Notes under the pieces: model-generated | What the model was told of the DNA's origin: nothing | Databases searched by the model: none | The model's input: only the letters and a program-made list of their open reading frames with translations | Source: Escherichia sp. E4742 | Lineage (GTDB): Bacteria > Pseudomonadota > Gammaproteobacteria > Enterobacterales > Enterobacteriaceae | Assembly (NCBI RefSeq): GCF_005843885.1 | Contig: NZ_CP040443.1 | Location: 1-64,000, forward strand | DNA length: 64,000 nt | Reading direction: 5' to 3' | Program-made: the position numbers and the translations under genes | Shown: piece after piece, positions 55,497-63,684 of the stretch | How the letters are laid out: every line of letters begins with the position of its first letter | How positions within the stretch are numbered: the first letter of the stretch is position 1

Positions 55497-56248
55497 CAGT
55501 TTACCCCATCGGTATTGCTTCCACCGCGCTGAACACCGCCATGAGTGTGCGTATCATCGATTGGCTTGCCGTTAGCCTTCACGCTACCCAAAAACTCAAC
55601 AGCACCAGTGATTTTTGAAGCCACACCAGAAACAACAGACCCCACCATGCCCCCCAACCAGGTTAACAGGCCATGAATGGTTACTTTCTCAGAAAAATCA
55701 GCCAGAGGGGCAACCACATCAAGACCACCCGGAGCGACAATTTTAATTTTCCTGGTATCAGGATTAAGCTCAAAATAGGTGCTACCGTCGTCACTACGCA
55801 ACTGTGTGGCACTGGTATTAATACCGCTAATCGTTCTCGCCTGCGACTGGGGACCGACAATACAAAACGCATCCGATAAATCATGCATTCTGTCATCGAC
55901 CGGCTCCTGTATCCCACCGCTCTGCCACCAGAAATCAATACAACGATCGGCAAAAACGACAAGACACTCATCCCCGGCTTTAACCGGAAAAGTCAACGTA
56001 CAGCCTCCGCCGCGCGGAAATACCACTGGCACATCCACCAGCAACGGGTAATTTTTGGTAATGCGGTTACCGTCGTTATCCTTTTCAACCGAACGGATAG
56101 CTGGCTGCACAACCGCCGTCACCGCGTCGGGCTCGAATGACTGAACAATGCCAGGCAAGGCGACACGGATCTGGTTCTTTGTTGTTTCCCGTTCAGATTT
56201 GAATGTTTCGGCAAGGTCGCCGCTGCGGGTCTGGTCAGATACTGCCAT
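55496..56248 (-). CDS. Baseplate spike protein, gpV/Gp138-like
   Basis: The 250-residue protein has an OB-fold-like N-terminal part (IRVALPGIVQSFEPDAVTAVVQPAI; LVDVPVVFPRGGGCTLTFPV; GDECLVVFADR) and a C-terminal beta-helix-like part, ending near DDTHTHGG. This is the layout of membrane-piercing spikes (Mu gp45, Gp138). The HTH residues near the end could bind a metal as in P2 gpV tips. Confidence 0.82.
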   Translation of the reverse strand: MAVSDQTRSGDLAETFKSERETTKNQIRVALPGIVQSFEPDAVTAVVQPAIRSVEKDNDGNRITKNYPLLVDVPVVFPRGGGCTLTFPVKAGDECLVVFADRCIDFWWQSGGIQEPVDDRMHDLSDAFCIVGPQSQARTISGINTSATQLRSDDGSTYFELNPDTRKIKIVAPGGLDVVAPLADFSEKVTIHGLLTWLGGMVGSVVSGVASKITGAVEFLGSVKANGKPIDDTHTHGGVQRGGSNTDGVN

Positions 56249-56265
56249 TTAGTAGGCTCCAGAAA

Positions 56266-56291
56266 GCAAAAAACCCGCCGGGTGGCGGGTT
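56266..56291 (-). terminator. Terminator after the DUF4282 gene
   Basis: On the minus strand the stem AACCCGCC / GGCGGGTT with a four-base loop is followed by T's and a purine-poor tail. It lies 17 bases past the DUF4282 stop and within the tail operon, so it would limit the short transcript and perhaps read-through into the baseplate genes. Confidence 0.8.
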
Positions 56292-56307
56292 CATTATTGA
56301 AGTTTCA

Positions 56308-56547
56308 TTACTGCTTGTTTGCTTCTAACGCTTCAGCTATTCGGCGAAGATACTCATTGTTTTTAAATGAAACCATGATGCACTCAAAGAATATTCGGCA
56401 AAATACAGCACATAACAAAAGCACTAAAGCGCCAGCAGCCTTCCCATTAACAAACGTTATAATGGCGGCAACAACCAGAAGTAACATTGTGATGCCATAC
56501 AGAACGTTGATGATTTTTGGAGTTATTAATTTATCAAATCCGAACAT
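56308..56547 (-). CDS. Small membrane protein, DUF4282-like (probable moron)
   Basis: The 79-residue protein has two hydrophobic helices at about residues 10-32 and 36-60, and a charged C-terminus. It resembles DUF4282 proteins, whose function is unknown. It is not expected of tail structure. It has its own promoter and terminator, and the ribosome site AAGGA lies nine bases before its ATG. Such cassettes in prophages often act on the lysogen, for example in superinfection exclusion, but nothing in the sequence proves that. Confidence 0.7.
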   Translation of the reverse strand: MFGFDKLITPKIINVLYGITMLLLVVAAIITFVNGKAAGALVLLLCAVFCRIFFECIMVSFKNNEYLRRIAEALEANKQ

Positions 56548-56583
56548 GCGACAAATTCCTTATCGTGAAAGTAGAAGTATCAC

Positions 56584-56611
56584 ATTATAATTACGAGTGA
56601 TTAATCAACAA
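56584..56611 (-). promoter_or_regulatory. Candidate sigma70 promoter for the DUF4282 gene
   Basis: On the minus strand TTGTTG (56606-56611) stands 16 bases from a perfect TATAAT (56584-56589). A start near 56577 would give a leader of about 30 bases. The -35 box overlaps the end of the secreted-protein gene. Confidence 0.55.
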
Positions 56612-56942
56612 TCTTTTTGCATGGAAAGGAGCCGATGATTTTCGGCGCATCCATGCTGTTCTGCAGCAGTTGCACATTCAGGAATCGCGTTTCGGTACCA
56701 GGGCGACGAATGTATTCAAAGCCGTAGTTGTTACCGTCTTTGGCTGGCATAAGCCCCATGTCTACTTTCAAACCATTGGTACCCAGTTCGGTGATTTTTT
56801 GAGAGGTAACTCTTTCACCGTTGATTGTCGATAACTCGCCCTGGTTTGCAACCATAGTGTAGCCACCGCATTTAACCGTGAAGCCATCCGCCCACGCGCT
56901 GCACGCAGAAAAGACAGCTAACAGAAAAATAATCCCCCTCAT
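56601..56942 (-). CDS. Small secreted protein of unknown function
   Basis: The 113-residue protein begins with a signal peptide (MRGIIFLLAVFSACSAWA, cut likely after Ala18). The mature part has two cysteines, near residues 25 and 108, that could form a disulfide in the periplasm. I recognise no domain. The ATG lies three bases after the stop of the baseplate hub-like gene with AAAGGGG upstream, so it is read with the tail genes. It sits next to the DUF4282 gene and interrupts the baseplate block. Confidence 0.75.
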   Translation of the reverse strand: MRGIIFLLAVFSACSAWADGFTVKCGGYTMVANQGELSTINGERVTSQKITELGTNGLKVDMGLMPAKDGNNYGFEYIRRPGTETRFLNVQLLQNSMDAPKIIGSFPCKKIVD

Positions 56943-56945
56943 TGC

Positions 56946-58007
56946 TCATCCCCTTTGCAAAGCCGATTGCGTATACAGATCCGCCGCGCCACGCGCTTCG
57001 CACATCATATCCATGTACCACGCCTGGCCCCTTGTGTCGCCAGTGTACATAATCCCGCGCACAATATAAACGCCATCCATTGCGATGCTGGCAGGCTGTG
57101 ATGTGGTGCCGCTGAGCGTAATATTTCCGTCCGTGTTCTGGTCGGTGATCTGACCACCAGCCATAGCGATATCGTTGTTCGACAACGCGGTGCGATATAC
57201 AGAAGCCTGATCCAGCTGAATGAGCCCATTAACCCGGATGTTCGGATTAATAAGCGCGCGGACGTTTACGCCGTTGCCGATGGTCTGCTGCGGCATGCCA
57301 ATAAGCCCGGTAGCGCTGTTGAGCACAATCGCTTCGTGAACATATTCATTATTCGCCACCATCTGGCGCTGACCGTCCACGAATTGCCATGTTGCGCCAC
57401 ATTGCCCGGCTACGTTATCCATTAGATGCCGCGTCATGCCAAAGAGCACCCGCCCCCGGGGGAATACAGTAGCAGGCATTTCAGGCGTCAGGCCTTCGGT
57501 CGCACCTTTGGCTTCGAAGTCTTTCATCAGCGCACGGTTCACATCAGCGACCGTGTAACCGGCAGCCAGCGTCTGTGAGGTTATACTGGTGGCAAAAGCC
57601 AGATCAGTATCTGCTGCCTGAATCAGGACGTAGGAATCAACCGGACTGTCTTTTCCTGTGACCGAGTAGCGAATTTCACCGCTGAAAATCAGTCCGTAGT
57701 TGCGGCCATCACTCTGGCCCACGTCCGCCGCATCAACCTCCCGCACGGTCCCGACGTCGCTTGCCGACACCTCCGGCGCGATACCGTCGTAACCCGCAAT
57801 CAGACGCACTTTCGAAAACTCCTGCCCGGTAATTCGGTTCACAGTATCTGCCGAGAGGTTATAAATTTTGATAGTCCCTACCCGGGACGCGCTGCTGATG
57901 TTGAACCAGTCGATCGTAAAGGTGACTTTGAAATCACTTAGCTCAATTCCCTGACCGTTCCCGTCCACAAGCTGCAGCTCGAAATGTCTCATCCAGTTCT
58001 GTGACAT
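56946..58007 (-). CDS. Baseplate hub protein, Mu gp44 / gpD-like
   Basis: The 353-residue protein opens MSQNWMRHFELQLVDGNGQG and shows TVNRITGQEFSKVRLIAGYDG near residue 60 and GLIFSGEIRYSVTG near residue 105. Place and length suit the baseplate hub (Mu gp44, P2 gpD, T4 gp27 class). It is three bases from the next gene upstream. Confidence 0.7.
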   Translation of the reverse strand: MSQNWMRHFELQLVDGNGQGIELSDFKVTFTIDWFNISSASRVGTIKIYNLSADTVNRITGQEFSKVRLIAGYDGIAPEVSASDVGTVREVDAADVGQSDGRNYGLIFSGEIRYSVTGKDSPVDSYVLIQAADTDLAFATSITSQTLAAGYTVADVNRALMKDFEAKGATEGLTPEMPATVFPRGRVLFGMTRHLMDNVAGQCGATWQFVDGQRQMVANNEYVHEAIVLNSATGLIGMPQQTIGNGVNVRALINPNIRVNGLIQLDQASVYRTALSNNDIAMAGGQITDQNTDGNITLSGTTSQPASIAMDGVYIVRGIMYTGDTRGQAWYMDMMCEARGAADLYTQSALQRG

Positions 58008-58009
58008 GC

Positions 58010-58312
58010 TTACTCCGTTGATACCAGTAAATGACTGCGGCCGCCCAGGTCAGTTTTCGTGGGATAATCCTGTGTGTTGTCATCGCAGACCACCACCAGC
58101 TTAAAACCAAGCCCCATACAGGCGTACTGCGCCAGCAGGTCAGCACCAGTGACGAGAGGAATACCGGAGATTACCGGCTCCCCTCTGTCGTTCTGCAGGT
58201 CCATAATCCAGTAAAGATCGCGCCATATGATGTTAATCCGCCAGGTGACACCGCCCAGGACGATACTGAACTGCTGGTTATCCGCTGTCAGCGGAATTTC
58301 CTGAATTGTCAT
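58010..58312 (-). CDS. Small baseplate plug-like protein
   Basis: The 100-residue protein begins MTIQEIPLTADNQQFSIVLGG and has LYWIMDLQNDRGEPVISGIPLVTGADLL. It resembles small baseplate plug proteins of myophages (Pam3 gp18 type); this is from memory. It overlaps the next upstream gene by one base. Confidence 0.6.
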   Translation of the reverse strand: MTIQEIPLTADNQQFSIVLGGVTWRINIIWRDLYWIMDLQNDRGEPVISGIPLVTGADLLAQYACMGLGFKLVVVCDDNTQDYPTKTDLGGRSHLLVSTE

Positions 58313-58899
58313 TAGCCGCCTCCCAGTAATGACGCCACGTTACCCGTGATGCTTTTCAGCAGTGAAGTATCTGGAGGCTTTGTGGTTTTGTTGCCACTGT
58401 TCTGTACCGCCGACGTGCTGGCCCCTTCCTTCATGTTGGTTTTATCCGCGACGGTGATCTGCTGTGTCCGGGAGATAAGGACCTCCCTCAGGGTGAGGAC
58501 GGCGGACAGGACGTTTTCGGTTGTCTTGTCCGTCGTCACTTCCAGCGCCCGAATTAACATGTTGCTGTACAGCCGTTTACCGGTTACCACATCGAAGGGG
58601 ATACGGCTTTCCTGCAGATCCAGTAGCTCCTGATACGTCTGCTGAGGACTCAGGCCGAGCAGGCTGGTAGCCGTCAGATTACTGGCAAAATCCAGCAATG
58701 CGCCGCCACCGGCGAAACCAACCTCCATCACCACTTCTGACGGTTTTTTATAGGCATGATCAGCGACAGCGGCCCCGACCTCTACCGGATGCTCTGTTAT
58801 TTCAAGCATATCTGTATGCTTCTCTGAAATAACAACACTGGGAACAATCATTCCTATTTTTCTGCTCTGCTGATGAAAAAGTGTAGAGAGAATATCCAC
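58312..58899 (-). CDS. Tail/baseplate protein with Dit-like N-terminus
   Basis: The 195-residue protein begins MDILSTLFHQQSRKIGMIVP and contains VEVGAAVADHAYKKPSEVVMEV near residue 40 and LQESRIPFDVVTGKRLYSNM near residue 95, the pattern of Dit-like phage tail proteins. The C-terminal 40 residues are low in complexity. It shares one base with the tape measure stop. Confidence 0.68.
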   Translation of the reverse strand: MDILSTLFHQQSRKIGMIVPSVVISEKHTDMLEITEHPVEVGAAVADHAYKKPSEVVMEVGFAGGGALLDFASNLTATSLLGLSPQQTYQELLDLQESRIPFDVVTGKRLYSNMLIRALEVTTDKTTENVLSAVLTLREVLISRTQQITVADKTNMKEGASTSAVQNSGNKTTKPPDTSLLKSITGNVASLLGGG

Positions 58900-60887
58900 T
58901 AACCCACCCTCACCTGATTACTTCGCATGACCTGAGCATTTGCAGACTGTTGCCGACGTGCAACCTCATTACCGACAGCGTGCGGATCTCCGCCACCGTA
59001 AATGTGGTAGGTATTTTGCTGGTTAACCTCTGTCACTTTGCCACTAATTCCCGCCACGGCAGCCTTATTAATCAGCTCTCGAGAATAGATATTTCTTCCA
59101 TTCTCATGCTGGATAATGCTGCTCATCAATGCTGACATGGTTTGCGGATCGCTCATATTCAGGGCAGCCCGGGGATCCACTCCCAGTCGTTGCGATACAG
59201 CCCTGATATACGCGGTTGTGTTGTTATTATCAGACGCAGGCGCCCAGGTAGAGATAATTTTCTCCACACTGTTTATTCCCCGTCCGGCGTACAGCATTAA
59301 CTGACGAGCAAGAGCCCGTAATCCATCAAAGGCAGTTTCAAATCTGGCAAATCGCCCGCCCGGTCGTTCAAGAGAAGCCCCCGCCTGACCAGCAAAATTA
59401 AGGTTTCCCGGATTGTTATTCCGTTCTCCTCGCTTCGTAGCCTGTGCATATTGTTCCGGCTCATCATCACCAAACCAGCCGCGTACCGTCCGGCCCACGC
59501 TGCGGGGATCGAATCCCCAGTGCTCTTTAATCCAGTCGGCAGTACTGTTAGCGCTGTCTGTAACCATCGGCATCGCTGACGGATTTTCGCTGCCCTGATT
59601 AAGTATCTGTTTGCCAATGCTGACGGCATCAGCCCAGCGGCCATCTTTGATAGCGTTGAGCAGGTCGGCGATCATGTTCAGCATTTTGCTGAATTCGCCC
59701 ATCTGGTCGATGAAGTTGCTGAAATCCCACTTCAGGGACCATGATTTAGGGTCAATATTGAGCAGTTTCGCCAGCGCTTTCACCAGGTCGTTAACGGTCG
59801 TTTTAAGGTCACGAACCATCTTCACCGCGGCGTCGACTTCCGGCTTCCACTTGCCCCAGTCAATCAGGCTATCGCCGCCTTCCTTCCAGGTCTGATAGTC
59901 CTCCCACAGGAGGGCAATCCCCGCCGCCAGCGCGGTAATGAGGCCAATCGGCGACATCCAGAACGTACTGTTCAGAATGCGCAGCGCAATCGTCAGTGCG
60001 CCAAACAGCGAGATCAACTCCCGCGTTTGCTTATCCAGCGATTGCCACCAGGTGATGAGGCTTGATGTTCCTTCAATCAGTCTGAAGAACAGCCGCCCTA
60101 TAATGTCCCCGAGCGCCAGAATGCCTTTTATGGCTTTCGTCAGGGTCTGCTCAATGCGCGGAAAGTTATCCAGGATGTGGCGGCGCAGCGTGTCCAGCGA
60201 ACCCGCCAGACCACCAGCAAGATTAGAGCCGATTTTGTCACGGGCCATGCCTGCCATCGCGCCGAACTCGCGCAGTGAGGTCATGAATTTGTTGGAACTT
60301 CTGGCCGCCTCGTCAGCATTGAAGCCGATAGCCTTCGCCATTGCGCTGTACTGCCCGGAGAAACCGCCGACACCCCAGCGCATCGCCATGAGGGTATTTT
60401 CGTCAATGCCCAGCATCTGCGCATACTGGTTAGCCCGGTAGTACGGCATGCTGCTGAGCTTCTGGCCTACACCTGTAAAAATAGCGGCCATGTCACGCAT
60501 GTTGCCGCTGGCATCCCGTGTCTGAACGCCCAGGCGATTCAGAAATCCCTCCGCCCCGGGATTGTTACGAATAAACCGGGAGAGACTTTCCAGAGAAGAT
60601 CGCGCAGCGTCCACACTGCCGCCAACCTGCGAAACCGCATAGCCAATAGACTGAATTCCCTGGACCGTCGCGCCGGTGCGCTGTGACGCCCAGTAAAGAT
60701 TATCCAGGCCGGAGGCGATCTTAGCCGTGAAGGCCACCACGGACAGCGCAGCTCCTTCAACAGCCAGCCCCATTTTGATGACATTTGCAGTTGTACCGGC
60801 GAGGACAGAACCGAACTTTTTCGCTCCTGCATCATCCACACTGAAGCCAAGCGAGACGAGGAAATCTTTAATAGTCTCGGCGTTCAT
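58899..60887 (-). CDS. Tape measure protein with C-terminal muralytic-type domain
   Basis: The 662-residue protein sets tail length. It has Ala/Gly-rich N-terminal hydrophobic segments (residues 30-60), helix-rich middle parts with TM-like stretches near 265-330, and a C-terminal domain of about 150 residues with RNNNPGNLNFAGQ near 495 and FAGxxGASLERPGGRFARF following, as in virion-associated peptidoglycan-acting domains. It is short for a tape measure, implying a tail of about 100 nm by the usual rule. The ATG overlaps the -1 frame of the tail chaperone. Confidence 0.85.
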   Translation of the reverse strand: MNAETIKDFLVSLGFSVDDAGAKKFGSVLAGTTANVIKMGLAVEGAALSVVAFTAKIASGLDNLYWASQRTGATVQGIQSIGYAVSQVGGSVDAARSSLESLSRFIRNNPGAEGFLNRLGVQTRDASGNMRDMAAIFTGVGQKLSSMPYYRANQYAQMLGIDENTLMAMRWGVGGFSGQYSAMAKAIGFNADEAARSSNKFMTSLREFGAMAGMARDKIGSNLAGGLAGSLDTLRRHILDNFPRIEQTLTKAIKGILALGDIIGRLFFRLIEGTSSLITWWQSLDKQTRELISLFGALTIALRILNSTFWMSPIGLITALAAGIALLWEDYQTWKEGGDSLIDWGKWKPEVDAAVKMVRDLKTTVNDLVKALAKLLNIDPKSWSLKWDFSNFIDQMGEFSKMLNMIADLLNAIKDGRWADAVSIGKQILNQGSENPSAMPMVTDSANSTADWIKEHWGFDPRSVGRTVRGWFGDDEPEQYAQATKRGERNNNPGNLNFAGQAGASLERPGGRFARFETAFDGLRALARQLMLYAGRGINSVEKIISTWAPASDNNNTTAYIRAVSQRLGVDPRAALNMSDPQTMSALMSSIIQHENGRNIYSRELINKAAVAGISGKVTEVNQQNTYHIYGGGDPHAVGNEVARRQQSANAQVMRSNQVRVG

Positions 60888-61517
60888 TATCCTCTCTCCA
60901 TTTTTCTACCCGGACATCGTTGTCCTCGCACATATCAAGGTAGTCATTAAGAAGCGCGATGCGACAGAGATCTACCGCACCACTGTTAAGATCTTTCTGG
61001 TCAATATGGAAGGCAAGCGCCGGACGAAGAATAAAATCTTCACCACCCGGCAGGCTATTGAAGGTTATTCCGCTGGCGGGATGGGCGTCTCTTTGGTAGG
61101 GAGTCCTTGCAAAAAATTTCCCAGCGAATCGGCGACCACCCGCGCCACCAGCTGAAGCATGACCAGCAAATCAATATCATCAAACATCAGTTCGCCCTGG
61201 GTAAATACCGGCACCCATCCATCCATATGACGCCGCGACACCACCGCAAGACAGGGATGAATAATCGCATCGGTGTCATCTTCGGTCAGGGAAGACAGTT
61301 CCTCAGCGATACGCGGGAGCATGGTTTCAAACACCGGTTTTAACTGCTCGAATTTCACGGTGTCGATTTTGCCGTCAGCAGGCAAACGGGAGCGAATGCT
61401 CCCGAAATCTGACATCATTCCTGCCAGTACCGGCAGAAGTTTGCGGGTCACTTTCAGCTGGTCAAAAACGCTGAGTTTTGCCACGCGATATTTCACGCCT
61501 TTGATTTCGAATTCCAT
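60868..61517 (-). CDS. Tail assembly chaperone, -1 frameshift (G-GT type) product
   Basis: The upstream frame (61517 to 61065) can shift by -1 at the slippery run 61110-61119. The -1 frame is open from there through ARTPYQRDAHPASGITF, GGEDFILRPALAFHIDQ and VRVEKWREDNERRDY to a TAA at 60868-60870. The extension adds about 80 residues and gives a fused product of about 216. It runs over the normal stop and into the tape measure start. This is the arrangement of lambda gpG-gpGT and many other tail chaperones. Confidence 0.75.
61065..61517 (-). CDS. Tail assembly chaperone, short form
   Basis: The 150-residue acidic protein begins MEFEIKGVKYRVAKLSVFDQL and stands between the tube and the tape measure gene, the usual place of tail assembly chaperones, which coat the tape measure before tube polymerisation. 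It starts just after the tube gene. No domain is recognised by name; the call rests on position, size and the frameshift signal. Confidence 0.78.
   Translation of the reverse strand: MEFEIKGVKYRVAKLSVFDQLKVTRKLLPVLAGMMSDFGSIRSRLPADGKIDTVKFEQLKPVFETMLPRIAEELSSLTEDDTDAIIHPCLAVVSRRHMDGWVPVFTQGELMFDDIDLLVMLQLVARVVADSLGNFLQGLPTKETPIPPAE
61110..61119 (-). promoter_or_regulatory. Programmed -1 frameshift slippery site
   Basis: The coding strand reads A AAT TTT TTG in the zero frame. Both A-AAT-TTT (61113-61119) and T-TTT-TTG (61110-61116) fit the X-XXY-YYZ rule for -1 slippage. It lies 16 codons before the zero-frame stop. Confidence 0.75.
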
Positions 61518-61520
61518 GTA

Positions 61521-61961
61521 TTAAAACTCCCCGAGAACCTGGTCAATCTTGCCGCAGTCAAACACCCACGGCATCGTATTACCGGTTTTAGCGTTGGCGT
61601 TATCCGGTTGTTTCTGGAACGCAACACTGCGTGCCGTGATGATGTCGCCGCTGACCTTGTTGCGGATCACGATAACGTTATTCCCCCATGTGGCAGAAGA
61701 CTGGCTCTGTGCGTTATACGCCAGCGACAATTTTTTATTTGTCGGTGATGTCTTCAGAAGGTTAACGGTAATCGTCCCGCTTTTATCTGCATGGAGACTG
61801 TGCATCACTTCGCCATCAGCACCGATGGTCATGGTGTTTTTAGGACCGCCCATCGCAACCACAATCCCCTCTTCAGAACTTGCCGAACCGTACCCGAGGT
61901 CAATCGAACCGGTCGGCCCGGTCAGCGTCGCAGTGACATCCATAAAAGAATAGGTAGACAT
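61521..61961 (-). CDS. Tail tube protein, DUF3277 family
   Basis: The 146-residue protein begins MSTYSFMDVTATLTGPTGSIDLG and has SGTITVNLLKTSPTNKKLS near residue 60, as in DUF3277 tail tube proteins that pair with DUF3383 sheaths. It polymerises as the inner tube. It stands 10 bases after the sheath gene. Confidence 0.82.
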   Translation of the reverse strand: MSTYSFMDVTATLTGPTGSIDLGYGSASSEEGIVVAMGGPKNTMTIGADGEVMHSLHADKSGTITVNLLKTSPTNKKLSLAYNAQSQSSATWGNNVIVIRNKVSGDIITARSVAFQKQPDNANAKTGNTMPWVFDCGKIDQVLGEF

Positions 61962-61971
61962 TCACTTCCCC

Positions 61972-63117
61972 TTAGCGAACAACGTTAATCTGTACGTCAG
62001 CGTAATGAACCGCGCCTGCAAGTTTTATTGCAGCCTGAATCACCGGAGCCTTACGGGCTTCACGCTCTGATTGTGCCTGTTCATCCAGCGGCTGGGCGTA
62101 TACGTAATAACCTTTGGGCAGCGTGTCACCTGATGACAACTGACCAAGGTCGCCCCCGTTCCATACGCCCGGAGCAATCAGTCCATTCTGAACGGCCTGA
62201 TCCAGTGATTTTTCAACATTTGATAACAGTCGGGTAATACCGGCTTCAGTCTGGGGAACTTTCGTGGTGCTGGTATAAAGCAGGTTATAGAGGTTGGTCT
62301 GCACATAATTCTGTAACCAGTCCAGGCCGTGGCGTTCATCAAAGAAATCGCCGTTAGCCATCACTCCCTGCTGGAGGATAGCTGTATCATTCTGGTAGTA
62401 CACGAACACATTGCAGTTTTTTGCATCAAGTGCCGATGCCTGGCTGACTGTCAGTGTTTCATACCCGACACCCGGCTCCTGCTTAAACTTGAGCGTAATC
62501 GCGGTATTACTGCCATTGAAATTAACCGTGAATGCCCGGCCAAATGCAGATAACGCAGCGTATTTATTACCCGATGAATACTGAATAAAACTGCGTGAAT
62601 ATCCGGCGGTTTTCAGTTTTGATGCCAAATCATCGCTGGATGCAGTCTGCAGGCATTTCTCATCGCTTGTCGTAATCGCCAGAATACGGCTTACAGAAGA
62701 GGATTCGATCGCCGCAGCCACTTTCAGCCAGTCTGCATCCGGAATATCTTCATCGCCTGCAATCCCCAGCCCATACCATGAAGTATAATCGAGCATGGCA
62801 TTCACAGCCTGCTCCAGCGTCTCAGGCGTGGCCTGTTCGCTGTCTCCCTTCGTTTTCACCCAACGACCAACAAAAACCTCCTGAGGTTTCGGTGATTGTG
62901 AGAAAAACACCTGCGCAGCTTTATATTCTGGTGATTCCACGCCAAAATCTTTTCCAATATCTTCCGCCGCAGAATAACGACGAATGCGCTCACTTACCGG
63001 AATGATTGTGGACGGGCCGAGAATGAGTAATGCACCAAAATTTCGCCCTGATGCTGCACGCGGCGACATGATCACATCAACATTAACAACGTTTGATACA
63101 GGCAAGCCCTGTGCCAT
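61972..63117 (-). CDS. Tail sheath protein, DUF3383 family
   Basis: The 381-residue protein begins MAQGLPVSNVVNVDVIMSPRAA and has FGALLILGPSTIIPVSERIRRY near residue 27, and AQPLDEQAQSEREARKAPVIQAAIKL near its end, as in DUF3383 sheath proteins. It forms the contractile sheath, showing that the tail is of myophage type. Confidence 0.85.
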   Translation of the reverse strand: MAQGLPVSNVVNVDVIMSPRAASGRNFGALLILGPSTIIPVSERIRRYSAAEDIGKDFGVESPEYKAAQVFFSQSPKPQEVFVGRWVKTKGDSEQATPETLEQAVNAMLDYTSWYGLGIAGDEDIPDADWLKVAAAIESSSVSRILAITTSDEKCLQTASSDDLASKLKTAGYSRSFIQYSSGNKYAALSAFGRAFTVNFNGSNTAITLKFKQEPGVGYETLTVSQASALDAKNCNVFVYYQNDTAILQQGVMANGDFFDERHGLDWLQNYVQTNLYNLLYTSTTKVPQTEAGITRLLSNVEKSLDQAVQNGLIAPGVWNGGDLGQLSSGDTLPKGYYVYAQPLDEQAQSEREARKAPVIQAAIKLAGAVHYADVQINVVR

Positions 63118-63120
63118 AGC

Positions 63121-63684
63121 TTAATCTCCGAAAAAGATGACTGGTGCTTCCACCAGCGATTTAATACCGTACTCGCGCACAACCTTCCGGCGCAGACGCA
63201 CCGTCATATCGTAGCGGCGGACCCATTGCTGATTAATAAGTTCAGGGAAGGGAGTCAGACCTGTGTAATCGCCAAGAGACAGCCCCAGCGCATTCAGTGC
63301 TGCGTTGTTCTGCGGTACAGATATACCGTCACGAAACCGGGACGCATACACCATCCCCGCCGGACCATAAAACGAAGCCATACACTCAATCGTTTCATGC
63401 CGCCAGAGCTGAGAGCCATCATCGGTCTGTCTGGTGAATGCCGGACTGTCATCACCTGACCATCCGATAACCCCAAACGCACACCAGTTCGTTTCAGCCG
63501 GTAGCAGTGGCGGTTGCTCTTTCTGCCAGCGCGGACGAACCATCCCGGCAGACAGACCGGAAACGTTACGCATCCACTGGCTTAACAGCCTGTCGAGCGC
63601 TTCGTCATAATCCGGATCGCCACTGGTTGGTATCAGCCATCCGCGCTCTGTGCTGGTGTTATTGCTCAACCGGAATTCCCCCAT
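63121..63684 (-). CDS. Phage neck/tail terminator-like protein
   Basis: The 187-residue protein (ATG at 63684, MGEFRLSNNT) has GLSAGMVRPRWQKEQPPLLP near residue 45 and CAFGVIGW near 70, resembling the LIC_12616-type neck proteins found directly before DUF3383 sheaths. Its start lies 26 bases inside the upstream gene. The call is by position and pattern. Confidence 0.65.
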   Translation of the reverse strand: MGEFRLSNNTSTERGWLIPTSGDPDYDEALDRLLSQWMRNVSGLSAGMVRPRWQKEQPPLLPAETNWCAFGVIGWSGDDSPAFTRQTDDGSQLWRHETIECMASFYGPAGMVYASRFRDGISVPQNNAALNALGLSLGDYTGLTPFPELINQQWVRRYDMTVRLRRKVVREYGIKSLVEAPVIFFGD

